Source: Heloderma charlesbogerti (taxonomy: Eukaryota > Chordata > Lepidosauria > Squamata > Helodermatidae). Taken from it: 64,000 nt of DNA. The stretch covers positions 310,001 through 374,000 of the forward strand of contig JANEZZ010000520.1 of assembly GCA_026122225.1 (NCBI GenBank). The letters run 5' to 3'. The translations under genes were made by a program, and so were the position numbers. Under the pieces are notes generated by a model. That model ran no database searches. It was not told where the DNA came from and worked only from the letters and a program-made list of their open reading frames with translations. Below are positions 32,771-43,755 of the stretch, in pieces (within the stretch, counting starts at the first letter, position 1; every line of letters begins with the position of its first letter).

Positions 32771-33811
32771 CTGTATGCACGGTCCCATTCCTGCTGAGTG
32801 AGGACGGTGTCTCCTTCTCCGTCTTCTTTAAATGACTTTAAACAACAACAAAACCAGACCAAAATTGCCTCACTTAGCTTTCAGGCGCTCAGCGTGCCAC
32901 AGCACTGGAAGGACCCAAGGAAGGAAGTCCAGGTTAAATCTTCTAGGGGGCTTTTCAGAAAGTTCAAGCCGCCAGAGAGGCTGCAAGGACAGAACGGGGT
33001 AAAAACAGTAAAATAAAGAGCACACACACCACATGCACCACTCTCAGCCACCTCCTTACAGAAAGGTAAGCACCCTGAAAAATGTCTCCAAAATTCCCAA
33101 CATCCCCACAAAGGAGGCAGAAAAACGGCTGCCTCTTTTGCAGGGAAACAAAGAGGCTGTGAAACTGCAGAATGGGTTTTGACACAGAACTAATTAGTAC
33201 CCCTAAACTACAAACCTAAACAACTCCATTCATAACAGGCCAAACACCATCACCCCAAACAGACAAACCACTCTTCAACAGCATGTACATGTATGTATAC
33301 ATGTGTGTACATTTATGCATACACAAACACCTACACAAGTGTGATGGTGTGGAATGCATTTATCAAATGGTACTTCCCCTGCTTCAACCAGATGCAGAAA
33401 GGTAAATTATCACCTTTTGGTAGCCAATACAGATGACTAGGTCACTAGCATACCAGAGTAAGTTATCAGTTATCACTTGGTTAAAGGTTGCCTATATTCA
33501 CCCATTATGTGTATCAGTGAGACTGCGTGGAGAGGGGAATAGGAAACTGTGCTGTAAAGCCCAATGCTTCAGCAAGAAGGAGAAGGACAATGGGCTGAAG
33601 AGATCAGAAAGTGATGGACAGTTCACTACCCAAAGTGCTGCATCAGTTGCAAAGGCCTTTTTATTATATACATTAAGCAGAATCATGTTCTAGAGATTTT
33701 TATTGGACAGTATCACTTGAGGCTGCTGGTAAAGAGCCACATGGTTGAAAGCCCTCCATCCCAAAATACTTCCTGCACTTACAACACTAGTCTAGCATGT
33801 CAGAAACAAGG
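32771..33811. other. Intergenic, no gene recognised
   Basis: A patch alternating ACATGT and TGTACAT near 33280-33330. No domain or repeat family recognised. Confidence 0.4.
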
Positions 33812-33943
33812 GGTAGTGTCCAGTGTTAGTCCTATGTAGAGCAGACCCATTGAAATGAAGGAGACTTAAGTTAGTAGTGACTAACGTAACTGCCATTCAT
33901 TTAAATGGGTCTACTCTACATAGGACTAACACTGGATACTACC
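33812..33943. mobile_element. Palindromic repeat with GTGTTAGTCCTATG arms
   Basis: GTCCAGTGTTAGTCCTATGT at the left is mirrored by CATAGGACTAACACTGGAT at the right, with AGACCCATT...AATGGGTCT inside. Related to the TACTCAGAAGTAA...CATTG repeats at 52606 and 52888. Confidence 0.78.
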
Positions 33944-35998
33944 TATTGGTTTAATCTACCCTTCTCCCTATGATCTTTTTCTATTTGCAGGGACTTGGGT
34001 TTTTTTTTAAGGGGAACACTCAGTATTACCCCCACACACACACACAAACACACACCTACATGCACAGTCTAAAGTGGTACAGTCTGAGGAAAAACATTGC
34101 CATTTGAATTTGCTGAAAGTCTAAACTGTCCTAAAGTCTCACTGAAGTGAATGGGCCCTGCAGCCATGGTCTGATTTCATCACTGGATTTCAGTTAAATT
34201 CCTCTGAACTCCCCACCCCCCAGCCTGTGATGACAAATTGAAACACTTTCCCTCAGCTCATAATGTTTTCTATTGTAGAACACCCCTTCTGACATAAGCT
34301 ATTACACTGCATCTTGTCTCCATTTTACACTCCATTAAATACTGTTATTACCTTTCTCTTTACAACCCTATAAATTGATAGCTCCCCATGGAAGTATTGT
34401 TACTCAGCTGTATTATTGCTTTAAAACTGACCAAATCAAAATAGCCTTTTCCAATTTGCCTCAGATACATTTTTGAGTTGAATCCTGCTTGACAGTTGAA
34501 CCCTTCAGTTCATCTGAACTTTCTGGATTCAGCGTTGAGCGCAAAGTTGCTTTATTCTTCTGCATATTGAGAGCTTGTGTTTTCTTCACACATGCTCCTA
34601 GCTTTTTACTTCATCCTCCTAGCTTTTTACTTTTCTGCCCATTTATGATATCTATCTTGCTGGGTCATGTTCTGTGCTGTTAGTAATATTTGACCTTTAG
34701 CCTCAGAACAGAACCTGAAAAACAATTACAACAGCAGTAAAATATTGCTCATTTTCTTAAGGGATTTCTATACAACACTTATAATACATTTAGAGCCAAA
34801 TTATGCTTAAACATGTGGTTTAACACTATGCCTTACCTTTTTAAAGAAAACAACAAGAACGGCAAATAGTAGCTTCTGGAGAGCCCAAACAGGGCCAGGA
34901 CTGTGATGGGCGGGGAGAAGAATGTTAACGTTCCCCCCTCCCCACTGTGCTTCCTGATAAATTGTCCCTCTGAAGTGGGTTTCTTCACAGTGCAAATAGC
35001 AGCCTCGGAGGGGCAATTTTTTGTTGGAACAAAACGGTTTCCCAGAGCCTACTGGTAACTTTTTCTTTTGCATGGATGGTGCTGTTTTGGCTGCAAAGGG
35101 ATCCACACTCAGGGATTGAGTTCGCAATGAGTATATAGAATATACAGGTCAAGACTTGTTTTATGTCAGACAACTCCATTCTGGCTTCTATAAAATTCCT
35201 TCTCTTAAAGCGGAAGTTACAGTTAAGAAATAGGGTATCAAAAGTGTTATGATATTTCTACAAGACGGTCATGTATCATTTTCTATCTTCCTTTGCAGAC
35301 TTGTTAAAAGTGTTTCAAAGAGGGACAAATATGTTTTAATTATTATTGTAACAAATGTTATAAATGACATGATGTGTCTAAAAGGTTTGTGTTTGATATA
35401 TTTTTCTTTGATGAAGGCACATATGCAGACTGAAAGGCAGTGGGCTTTTTGAACTGATTTCTCTCTTTTGAACTCTGAATAAATCTATCTCTGTACTCTC
35501 TTACTGATAGTTCTTGAGTTGCTTTCATTTTGGGAACTTGCTGGACTACTGATAGTTGAAACCGAGAGGCTTAATCAGTAGGTCAATACATTTGCCTTCT
35601 TATTATACAATGTTATGTGATCCTTAACGAGCAGTCCAGGATGTTTGATGAATTAGTGGTTAGCTGTTTATACATCCCAAGTTTACATCTTCATGGTTCA
35701 AAAAAATCTGAAAACAGAATGAAGAAAAGAAAATGGCTTGGACTTCCTGCCTGTAGAAATGTTTATGTGTGTACCAGCAGCTAAAAGGAATGCAAAAACC
35801 TCTATACATGGAAAAGGTGCCTGGCACCTCAGTAGCAAGAGTCCTGAAATGAGGGAAATGTTTTAAATAAATATACTTGATCTGCTTATTTAGATACAGT
35901 ATATGTTCTTCAAGTTAACTACAGGATGGCAAAGTTACCGTTGGACATACATCTGAAGTCATGCTATAGCCGAGTACAGTATTTCATATGATGAAATG
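33944..35998. other. Intergenic, no gene recognised
   Basis: A short CA tract near 34030 and a 20-bp duplication, CTAGCTTTTTACTT, near 34590-34630. A possible polyadenylation-like AATAAA at 35479 is not tied to any gene I recognise. Confidence 0.4.
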
Positions 35999-37340
35999 CT
36001 AGTGAAGTTTAGATGGCCAATGGCCCTCTGCAGAGGTGGCAGAATCATTAAGATGTTTCCAGAGATTTAGGGAATCCAAATGATTCCTGAACACCCTGGG
36101 GGATTTTCTGGTTGACATCACCAGCCCTTCTGTGGAGGCCTTGCTCTCATGGAAAGGTGAAATGGAAAGGACTTTCGACATAATTGTTCCCAAGCATCCC
36201 CTCCTGTGTTGTACAGCCCAGCCTACTCCCTGGTTTACTAGAGTTGGGGACAATTATAACAGGGCAACAACTAGAATGCAGATGGCATCAATATCATAGT
36301 GACTACAACTGGACAGAAGTAAGAGCACATTATTCTGACTACTTTGCGGCAGTGAGGGCAGTGAAGCGCTCTCAGTTCTCTGCATCCATTCATCAAGTAG
36401 TTGCCCAACAGAGCTTTTTTGAGTGGTGAAAGGGATGTTAGATCTGGATCCTGGGAGGAATATGTTGGAACCCTCGAAAGCCTGCTGTGACATGTTTGGT
36501 AGGCACTTTGAGGATAAAGTTGCTCATAGTCCATTTGATTTAGACACCATCATGGGTACATTCCAGATGAGGGGTCCAGAGCACTGTTTAGTCTGCTTTC
36601 ATGGGATCAGTTTCAGTTACTGTAGCCTGAGGATGTAGACAACGTGCTTGGAGAAGTTTGACTAACCACCTGTATTCTTGACCCTCACCCATCTAGACTC
36701 CTTACATTGAGCTGAAGGGGATTGACTGGGTGGGCAGAGAAGGTTAATAGTGTCTTGTTGAGAGAGGGGGTGGCTCCAACCACCTTGAAGCAGTTGGTTG
36801 TGAGACCACTCCTGAGAAAGGCCTCAGTGGACCCAGATTATAACAACTTTCACCTGGTTACAAATATCCCCTTTGGGGGCAAGGTGCTCAAGAGAGTGGA
36901 GATGTTGTTGGATGAATTTTTTTACCTAGAACAATTTTAAACTGGGTTTAGGCCAAGTTTGGCACTGAAACAGCTGTGGTCGCCAAGATGGATGATCTCT
37001 GTCAGGAAAGAGACTGTCAGAAGAGAAACAAGGGGAGTGCAACCCTGTTGATTCTTCTTGATCTCTCCGCAGCTTTGGATACCATCGACTATGGTAACTT
37101 GCTGGACCAGTTCTGTGGTTTGGGGGCCATGGTGATATAGTGGTTCCACTCTTACCTGCAGGATCAGAAGGAAGTACTGTGGAAGGCAGTATCTTCAAAT
37201 AGATCATAGTGTTGGAAAATATCTGTTCAATCCCATGGCATTTGAGCTTTAGACTCCCACAAGATTCCATCTTATCTCCCATGCTCTTTAACATCTATAT
37301 GAGACCATTGGGTGAGGTCATCTGGAGATGTAGATCATCC
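35999..37340 (+). pseudogene. L2 LINE ORF2 fossil
   Basis: Broken frames translate to YFAAVRAVKRSQFSASI, VVRPLLRKASVDPDYNNF, TNIPFGGKVLKRVE, LLILLDLSAAFDTID and QDSILSPMLFNIYM, in the order of L2 reverse transcriptase (PDYNNFRPVTNIPFLGKV...LLDLSAAFDTIDH...GSILSPMLFNIYM). Many stops and shifts; very old. Confidence 0.85.
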
Positions 37341-37842
37341 CCTGTTTTATGACAAATGATTAATGGTTGCCATTTTCACCTCAGAGAAAAAGTAAACAAG
37401 GAGACAGTGTTCATGGGGGGACAAAGTCTGTTCCCTCTACTCCTGAACCTCTGTCCTCATCACCTGGACCTTTGCCTTTCACAGAACTTTTCTCCAGCTA
37501 GCTCCCAGAAAGAGCTGAAGAAGTTTTCCAAAGCAGTTTCCCTTGGAAGCTTTGATCTAGGGAGCCTAGTGGGTTTTTATACTATTATTCCTGAATACTG
37601 TTCTTACCATCCCACACTACAAGTAGGGTGGTCACTTATGGATCACCAAAAAAGAGGACAAAAGAGGGTACCAATTTGCATACAATTTGCATGTGTATTG
37701 ATGCAAATTTAGAAATATTTATGATCATTTAAGCAGAAATACTGTACATCTAACATAGTGTGGAAGACTGACTGGGTAACCTGTGTGCCTTGCTCAGTCT
37801 GATGTCCAAGCGCTGCTGATGAGCAACTTCAAGGTCCGGCTC
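37341..37842. other. Intergenic, no gene recognised
   Basis: The 118-codon open frame at 37356-37712 lies downstream of the L2 fossil but shows no clear L2 match. Confidence 0.4.
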
Positions 37843-38091
37843 TTATTTATTATTATTTATTATTGCATTTATATCCCGCCTTTTTTCCTCTTGCAAGGAA
37901 CCCAAGGCGGCTTACATTATCCTCCTCCTCTCCATTTTATCCTCACAACAACAACCCTGTGAGGTGGGTTGGGCTGAGAGTCTGTGACTGGCCCAAAGTC
38001 ACCCAGTGAGCTTCCATGGCCAAGTGGGGACTAGAACCCGGATCTCCCGGCTCCCAGTCCAACACTCTTGCCACTACACCACACTGGCTCT
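37843..38091 (-). mobile_element. CORE-SINE
   Basis: Minus-strand copy: head near 38090, core CTCACAGGGTTGTTGTTGTG, tail ending in TTATTATT at 37843-37870. Confidence 0.9.
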
Positions 38092-38459
38092 TCTTTCTGA
38101 TGGTTCTTTATCTTTAAACTGGGCTTGGACTAGACAGTCCTTCAAATAGAGGACAGTCCCCTGGGAGCCCTTCAATTAGAGGTCTGTCCTCTATAAAAGC
38201 ACCGTCTACTATGGCGACCCTAACAAGTGGCTATTAAAAACAAGCAAACAAACTCAGAATGAGTTTTAAAAGCTACTTGTGATGCCATTGTGTGTGTGAG
38301 GGGAGAGATGTATTTCAGGCCCCCCTCCTCTACAGATCTTGAAGGTATGTGCCTTTAGTACTTAGAAAGAGGCCCTTGCTTTACTTGCCTGGACAACTCT
38401 CCCTTCCCTCAACATGTACGACTGTTTGCACATTGGAAAGGATTGATAAATATAACTAT

Positions 38460-38572
38460 GTAAGGGTGCAATCCTATCCATGTTTGGACAGAAAGAAGTC
38501 CAACAACTCCCAGCATTCCCCAGCTAGCCATGCTGGCTAGGGAATGCTGGGAGTTGTAGGACTTTAACTTAG
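38460..38572. mobile_element. Palindromic MITE, copy 5 of 6, truncated
   Basis: TAAGGGTGCAATCCTATCCA at the left, with the central CAGCATTCCCCAGC palindrome; the right terminal part is lost after GTAGGACTTTA. Confidence 0.78.
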
Positions 38573-38584
38573 ACAATTTGTCAA

Positions 38585-38720
38585 ATCTACAGTCCTTTTC
38601 TGCAGTTGTGCCCCAACTCTGGAGCACTCCTCCCAAAGTGGCACTGACACTGCAATTTTTCCAGCACCAGATTAAGACTTTTCTATTTGCCTTGGCATTT
38701 TGGGACGGTGTAAAAGCCAG
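38585..38720 (+). pseudogene. L2 ORF2 C-terminal fragment
   Basis: Encodes AVVPQLWSTPPKVALTLQFF and then QHQIKTFLFALAFW, matching the PQLWNSLP...FRRQLKTYLFRLAF end of L2 ORF2. Confidence 0.7.
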
Positions 38721-38825
38721 AACGGAACAGGCCTCTTTATTTAAAAGAAAAACTTGCCAAAAACAATGGCATGTATTAGAGACACTTGAGAACAGTATTT
38801 TACTTCTGAGACCTTTGCAATATGA

Positions 38826-41055
38826 TATTATTAACCCCATAATGGCCAGAACCCATCCAGAACAGAACAGAATAGAATGTGAGCCAAATCAACCAAATTC
38901 ACTAATCCCACAAGATGAGAGTGATGGAAGCCTTGAAACTTCCATAGAAACCATGTTCTAGTACCCATTCCAGGCAATAACCCATGTTCCAGAAAATGGC
39001 CTGGAATTTTCAAGCGAGCCAAATCAACCAAATTCTCCAGTCACACATAACTGTATATTTGGGATAGAATCAGCTACAAAATATCTACAGGAACCACATT
39101 CCCGAACCCATTCTGGGCAATAGTCCATATTCTGGAAAATGGCCCAGAGCACCAACTTCCAATTGAACCAAACCAACCAAATTCACCGGTCACAGATGAC
39201 TAGATGGGAGTGATGCAATAAGCCATAAACAAACACTACAATTCTAGAATGAAAAGCCATCTTTAATGTCTATTACTATAATAAAACAGAATCAAAACAG
39301 TCTAAAAAATACAGACATGTGGCTTTAACATTTGACATCATCAGATGATATTTATCTATTATTAAACCAACCAAAGTTATATTTATCTAATTTATGATAT
39401 CACTGAAAACAATTGTAGCATGTAGCCCTAGTTTTTCCCTGTGTATGTAAGAGGGGTAGCGGTAAGTTTAATTGTTTGGGAAGCTTTAAACCTGAACATT
39501 TCAGGCTGCTTATTCCCATTTGATTCAATATAACATGTCAATTTTCATGACAAGGATGCATAGGAAATAGGCCACATGACCTCCTAAACTGCCTATTTCC
39601 CAGAACGTTATTTAAAATCATAGCTAATTTTCAGTCTTGTCAGTGTATAAATTTGGTTTGTTTTAGCATCTGGGGAATTGGCATTCCAGACCATTTTTCC
39701 AGAATATGGTTTTATTGCCTGCAACAGATACTGGAATGTGGTTTCTGATTATATTTAGTGGCTTATCATTGTGGGTGAATTTGACTAGCTGGGAAATTGG
39801 CAATCTGGGCCATTTTTCCAGAATACTCTTTATTGCCCAGAACGGATGCCAGGACATGGTTTCTGTGGATGTTTTGTGGCTGATTACGTCACTCCCATCC
39901 AGTCATGTATGACTGGTGAATTTAATTGATTTGGCTCACTCGACTGTTGGTGTTCAAAGCCATTTCCCCTGGATACCATTTATTGCTTGGAACAGGTACC
40001 AGAAAGTGGTTTATTTATTTATTTATTGCATTTATACCCCGCCTTTCTCCCTCTTGCAAGGAACTCAAGGCGGCTTACATTATCCTCCTCCTCACCGTTG
40101 TATCCTCACAACAACAACCCTGTGAGGTAGGTTGGGCTGAGAGTCTGTGACTGGCCCAAAGTTACCCAGTGAGCTTCCATGGCCAAGTGGGGACTAGAAC
40201 CCGGATCTCCCGGCTCCCGGTCCGTCACTCTCACCGCTACACTACACTGGCTCTCTTATGTGGATGTTTCATGGCCTTTGGCATCTCTCCCATCAGGAGC
40301 ACTGCTAGGCCTGGGCCCATGGAGCTCCAGTCCTAAATCTATTCCACAAAGCCCTGATTGTCCATTTGTGCTAATGGAAGTTTCTCTTCCACCACTTATT
40401 TGCCATATAGGTAACAATGGTCAAGGGGAATTGCAGCTGGGAAGGGAAGGGTTAACTCTCCCCTTCCCACATGCTGCAACAGCTCCCCTCCCCCTCCCCC
40501 CCCCCCCCCGCCTAACCTTCCCCTGCATGGCAGTTACAGTTAGAAAAAAACCCTTTTTCCATTGGTTTGGGATGATCTAGGTCAGGGTGCAAATTAATTG
40601 AATAACTGCTTTTATTTGAAATCATTTGGATAAGAAATTAATTGGCTGGCTTTGCCTTCTGTGAATTTTGAATAAATCCAAGTAATTATTTCTAAATGTT
40701 ATTTATAAATTATCATTTGCAGATTTTATGCAGATTTGTATGCGATCAACCTGGGCCTAAGTCTTTTGAGTGCCTAGAAAGGCCCCTGCCTCCCATACAG
40801 TTATGTATGACTGGTGAATTTCTTGGTTTGGCTTACTTGGAAGTTGACGTTCTGGGCCATTTTCCGGAATAGGGACTATTGCCCGGAATGGGTACTGGAA
40901 TGTAGTTTCTGTGGAGGTTTTGTGGCTGAATGCATCCCTCCCATATAGTTATGTGTGACTAGTCAATTTGGTTGATTTGGCTCACTTGGAAGCTTGGGTT
41001 CCAGGCCATTCTGTTCTGCTCCAGATGGGTTCTGCACATTATGGTGTTAATATTA
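38826..41055. mobile_element. Foldback element with repeated subterminal units
   Basis: Outer ends TATTATTAACCCCATAATG and (reversed) TAATATTAACACCATAATG are inverted copies and continue as about 100 bp of inverted similarity. Each arm carries repeated 120-150 bp units: GAGCCAAATCAACCAAATTC near 38880, 39015 and 39164, and the inverted GGTGAATTT...TTGGCTCAC form near 39764, 39910, 40810 and 40957. The right arm is interrupted by a CORE-SINE and about 0.5 kb of other sequence (40290-40785). The centre (39222-39660) has no coding frame. Confidence 0.8.
40010..40254 (-). mobile_element. CORE-SINE inside the foldback element
   Basis: Minus-strand copy with a complete core (CTCACAGGGTTGTTGTTGTG reversed) and TTTA-repeat tail; nearly identical to 21574-21823. 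Confidence 0.92.
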
Positions 41056-41235
41056 GTATAGACACTCCCTCCATGGGGTGGTGGTGGAATTTCATGATGA
41101 AACCGGGGGGGGGGGGAGAAGCTTAAATCCCCCCCTCCTCGAGTGCCGCAGACCTAATCCAAATTGGGGTCATGAACGCTTACACTCAGGTAATTAATCC
41201 AATCATGCATAGCTCCTCTGTGTGTGATTTGAAAG
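41056..41235. other. Short intergenic stretch
   Basis: Contains a G tract at 41106-41116; no feature beyond this. Confidence 0.4.
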
Positions 41236-41580
41236 ATGTGTAATTTGGCTGATTACAAGAGTGCATGGGAGGGTCTTATATCTTATTGTTTCAGAAGGGC
41301 TCTGTTGAACATACATAATAGTATTAAAAATCTTCATTTATCTTTTACAATAAATAATTTTATCTTCTATCTTTCTCATTTACAAGAAACTCATTACAAA
41401 CTATTTTATAGATGGTATTTGACTCCTGAAGAGGTTGCCAGAAACTCTTGGGCAAATAGGTTTACTTGTTAGAAGAGCCCGGGGCCTTCAAGTTTGGTGG
41501 GGTTGTAATATTGGTCAAGTTCTGGGGGGAATATCTGAAATCACACAAGTCATTGTTAATTGGGACCTATGTACAGCCTT
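41236..41580 (+). pseudogene. L1 LINE ORF2 C-terminal fragment
   Basis: Encodes YKLFYRWYLTPEEVARNSW, then after a stop LQVWWGCNIGQ, matching the RWYLTP...CW...WWSCP region at the ORF2 end of vertebrate L1 LINEs. One frame is broken by a stop near 41469. Confidence 0.65.
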
Positions 41581-41589
41581 ACTGAATCA

Positions 41590-42541
41590 TTTATTTATTT
41601 GTTTATTTAAAATATTTCTTGGCCGCCTTTCAAGGCAGAAACCCTCCCAATGTGGACAAGCATGTTGAACTCTCACATAGAATGCTTCTTTTGAATTTAT
41701 TGTCTGAACACATGAGAGGTTACAATATGACCAAAAGAAATATGAGTAGAGCTTAATGAGTACATTTCCTACACAAATGTAGTGGGTTAGCTCTAGGGAT
41801 CCTGTGAATGGAGTTGTCCTCATGGAAAGGGAGCTCCCCCCAAATGAAAGGTTTTCACCAGTTCCCCTTCATGCAGTCCCCTTGCCCCAATCTGGTCTGG
41901 AGGGGCAAGGGATCCTATGCAACAGTATGAAAGGTGACACCAGGGACTGGGGGGGGGGATGACCTCCCCCTGCCATTCTGTTAATGGGAGTTTCTGCTGA
42001 ATTGAAGTCCCTTGTGAGAGGGCACCTTTTGATCCAACGCAATATGGGGTTTTTTGGCACTAGTGTAGTGATGCTTACTGAAAGTTAAAAAAAATGATTA
42101 TTCTGTAATAAAAAAAAATGGAGATTCAGTTCTTGCCTAACAGAAACAATCCCAAAATAACACAAAGTTTGAGCATTTTCCTTAGCTTATGTGGATTTTA
42201 CAGAACTGTATGTTTCACCAAGGGTTGGAAGGTATGGCTTGGCCACTGATTTGTGTGGCTCATGAGCCGAGTCTGAAAGACAGAAAGTTAACAGGCTTTT
42301 TTTCACACCCCAATAATTACTTTTCAAGACATGGTTTTACTGGCGGTGGAAGCATAAGAATGGGTAACTGGCAGCCCTGTGTATTGCACATCTCTGGATC
42401 AGTTCACGGATTAGTAGGGAAGTAGTTCATATGCATGTGCACAACATTTCAATGGGGACCACTCACAGAAAATAGCTGAGAACTGGAAAATGTAAGATAG
42501 TGACCCCTAGCCACTCATGAACAGTTTGATTCATATACTGA
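41590..42541. other. Intergenic, mostly unrecognised
   Basis: A TTTATTTATTTG tail-type piece at 41588-41650. No gene signal in the rest. Confidence 0.4.
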
Positions 42542-42548
42542 AGTAGGG

Positions 42549-42833
42549 TCAGTAGCGGGTGATGGCACCATTGGGCTCCTGCTGAGACACACAATCCAGG
42601 AGGGGGCCCACTGCCAGGCTCCTGAGCCCCCTGACCCTGCTCCTCCTTGTTGTCACTTCCTGCTCATCTGCCCTGTCCAACAAAATGAGCAGTGCCAGGA
42701 GAAGCAGCAGCCTGGACAGGGCACGCCAATCGGCAACAGCAACAGCTACACAGAGGATGTGGGGCTATTCAGAGAGGGCCCCCCTGAAGGCATCTTGCTA
42801 ATGGCTCCCCAAAACCTGGAGCAGACACTACTG
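42549..42833. mobile_element. hAT-like element
   Basis: Starts (T)CAGTAGCGGGTGATGGC; the right end reversed reads CAGTAGTGTCTGCTCC. The flanking 8 bp are AAGTAGGG (42541-42548) and AAGTAGCC (42834-42841), 6 of 8 matching. Confidence 0.6.
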
Positions 42834-42841
42834 AAGTAGCC

Positions 42842-43248
42842 TATTAGAGATGAGACTTATAATTACTATTTCCTATGAGAATGGTAAGGCCTGCGCACAG
42901 TACAAAATAGATTGCCAGGCTTTCACTAGGCCCAATGGAGCCCAAGCCTTACAAAAATAATGCTTGTGTGGACCTGCCTGGTTTTCTTCTGTCCAGGCAG
43001 GATACAGATACAGATATGTGACAAAGTACTGATCTGTTGATCGTTCAGACTTTTATTGTGTGTGTATTATATACTGACTTCTGATTGCAACAGTGATTTA
43101 TCTGTAATTCCAGAACAGATTGAACTTGACTTTCCCTTGGAATCTATTTGCTTTTATGGCCAATAAATCCTGATATTCATTTCAGCTGAAGTCAACACCT
43201 AAACAATATCATTTCTTTAAAAGGAGTGGGGGGACTTTAAGGTTTCAC
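42842..43248. other. Intergenic, no gene recognised
   Basis: No domain, repeat family or RNA gene recognised. Confidence 0.4.
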
Positions 43249-43258
43249 TGAAATGTTT

Positions 43259-43500
43259 AATTAATTAATTAATTAATTATTACATTTATATCCCGCCTTT
43301 TTTTTTCCTCCAAGGAACGCAAGGTGGCGTACATAATCCTCCATTTTATCGTCACAACAACAACCCTGTGAGGTAGGTTGGGCTGAGAGTTTGTGACTGG
43401 GCCAAAGTCACCCAGTGAGCTTCCATGGCTGAGTGGGGACTAGAACCTGGATCTTCCAACTCCCAGTCCAGCACTTTAGCCACTACACCACACTGGCTCT
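43259..43500 (-). mobile_element. CORE-SINE with perfect 10-bp target duplication
   Basis: TGAAATGTTT occurs at 43249-43258 and 43501-43510, directly flanking the SINE. TTAA-type tail at 43259-43280, core ACCTACCTCACAGGGTTGTT on the minus strand, head GAGCCAGTGTGG. Confidence 0.93.
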
Positions 43501-43618
43501 TGAAATGTTTTCAACTGTATTGTAGTGGGAAATTTTGAAGTGCAGGTGTTCATCACTACAATCCCCTTAGCTATGCTCCCGAGGAGAGTTCAAAAATACA
43601 GGCAGCTGTGATTATCCC

Positions 43619-43670
43619 TCTGCGTGTGCGCGCGCGTGCATCACACACACACATATACACACATATAAAC
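43619..43670 (+). repeat. GT/CA microsatellite, mixed
   Basis: GTGTGCGCGCGCGTGCA followed by ACACACACACATATACACAC. Confidence 0.85.
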
Positions 43671-43721
43671 ATAAAATCCAATTTATTAGGATGAGGTGAC
43701 AGTCATACAATAGTGAGCTGC

Positions 43722-43755
43722 CGAAGGGCAATATAGTGGTTAGTATGTTAGACTT
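43722..43755 (+). mobile_element. tRNA-type SINE head interrupted by BovB
   Basis: GGCAATATAGTGGTTAGTAT and GTTAGACTT resemble the CORE-SINE head; the matching continuation TGTTGGACTTTGGCTGGGG lies after the BovB copy at 46958. The LINE inserted into this SINE. Confidence 0.6.

Noticed and set aside
34807..35179. Cysteine-containing minus-strand frame that might be a mucin C-terminal exon
   Set aside because: No CTCK or VWC cysteine spacing and no convincing splice sites.
35150..35560. AATAAA at 35479 with a CT-rich downstream part, considered as an LTR
   Set aside because: No paired LTR, no primer-binding site and no gag/pol sequence nearby.
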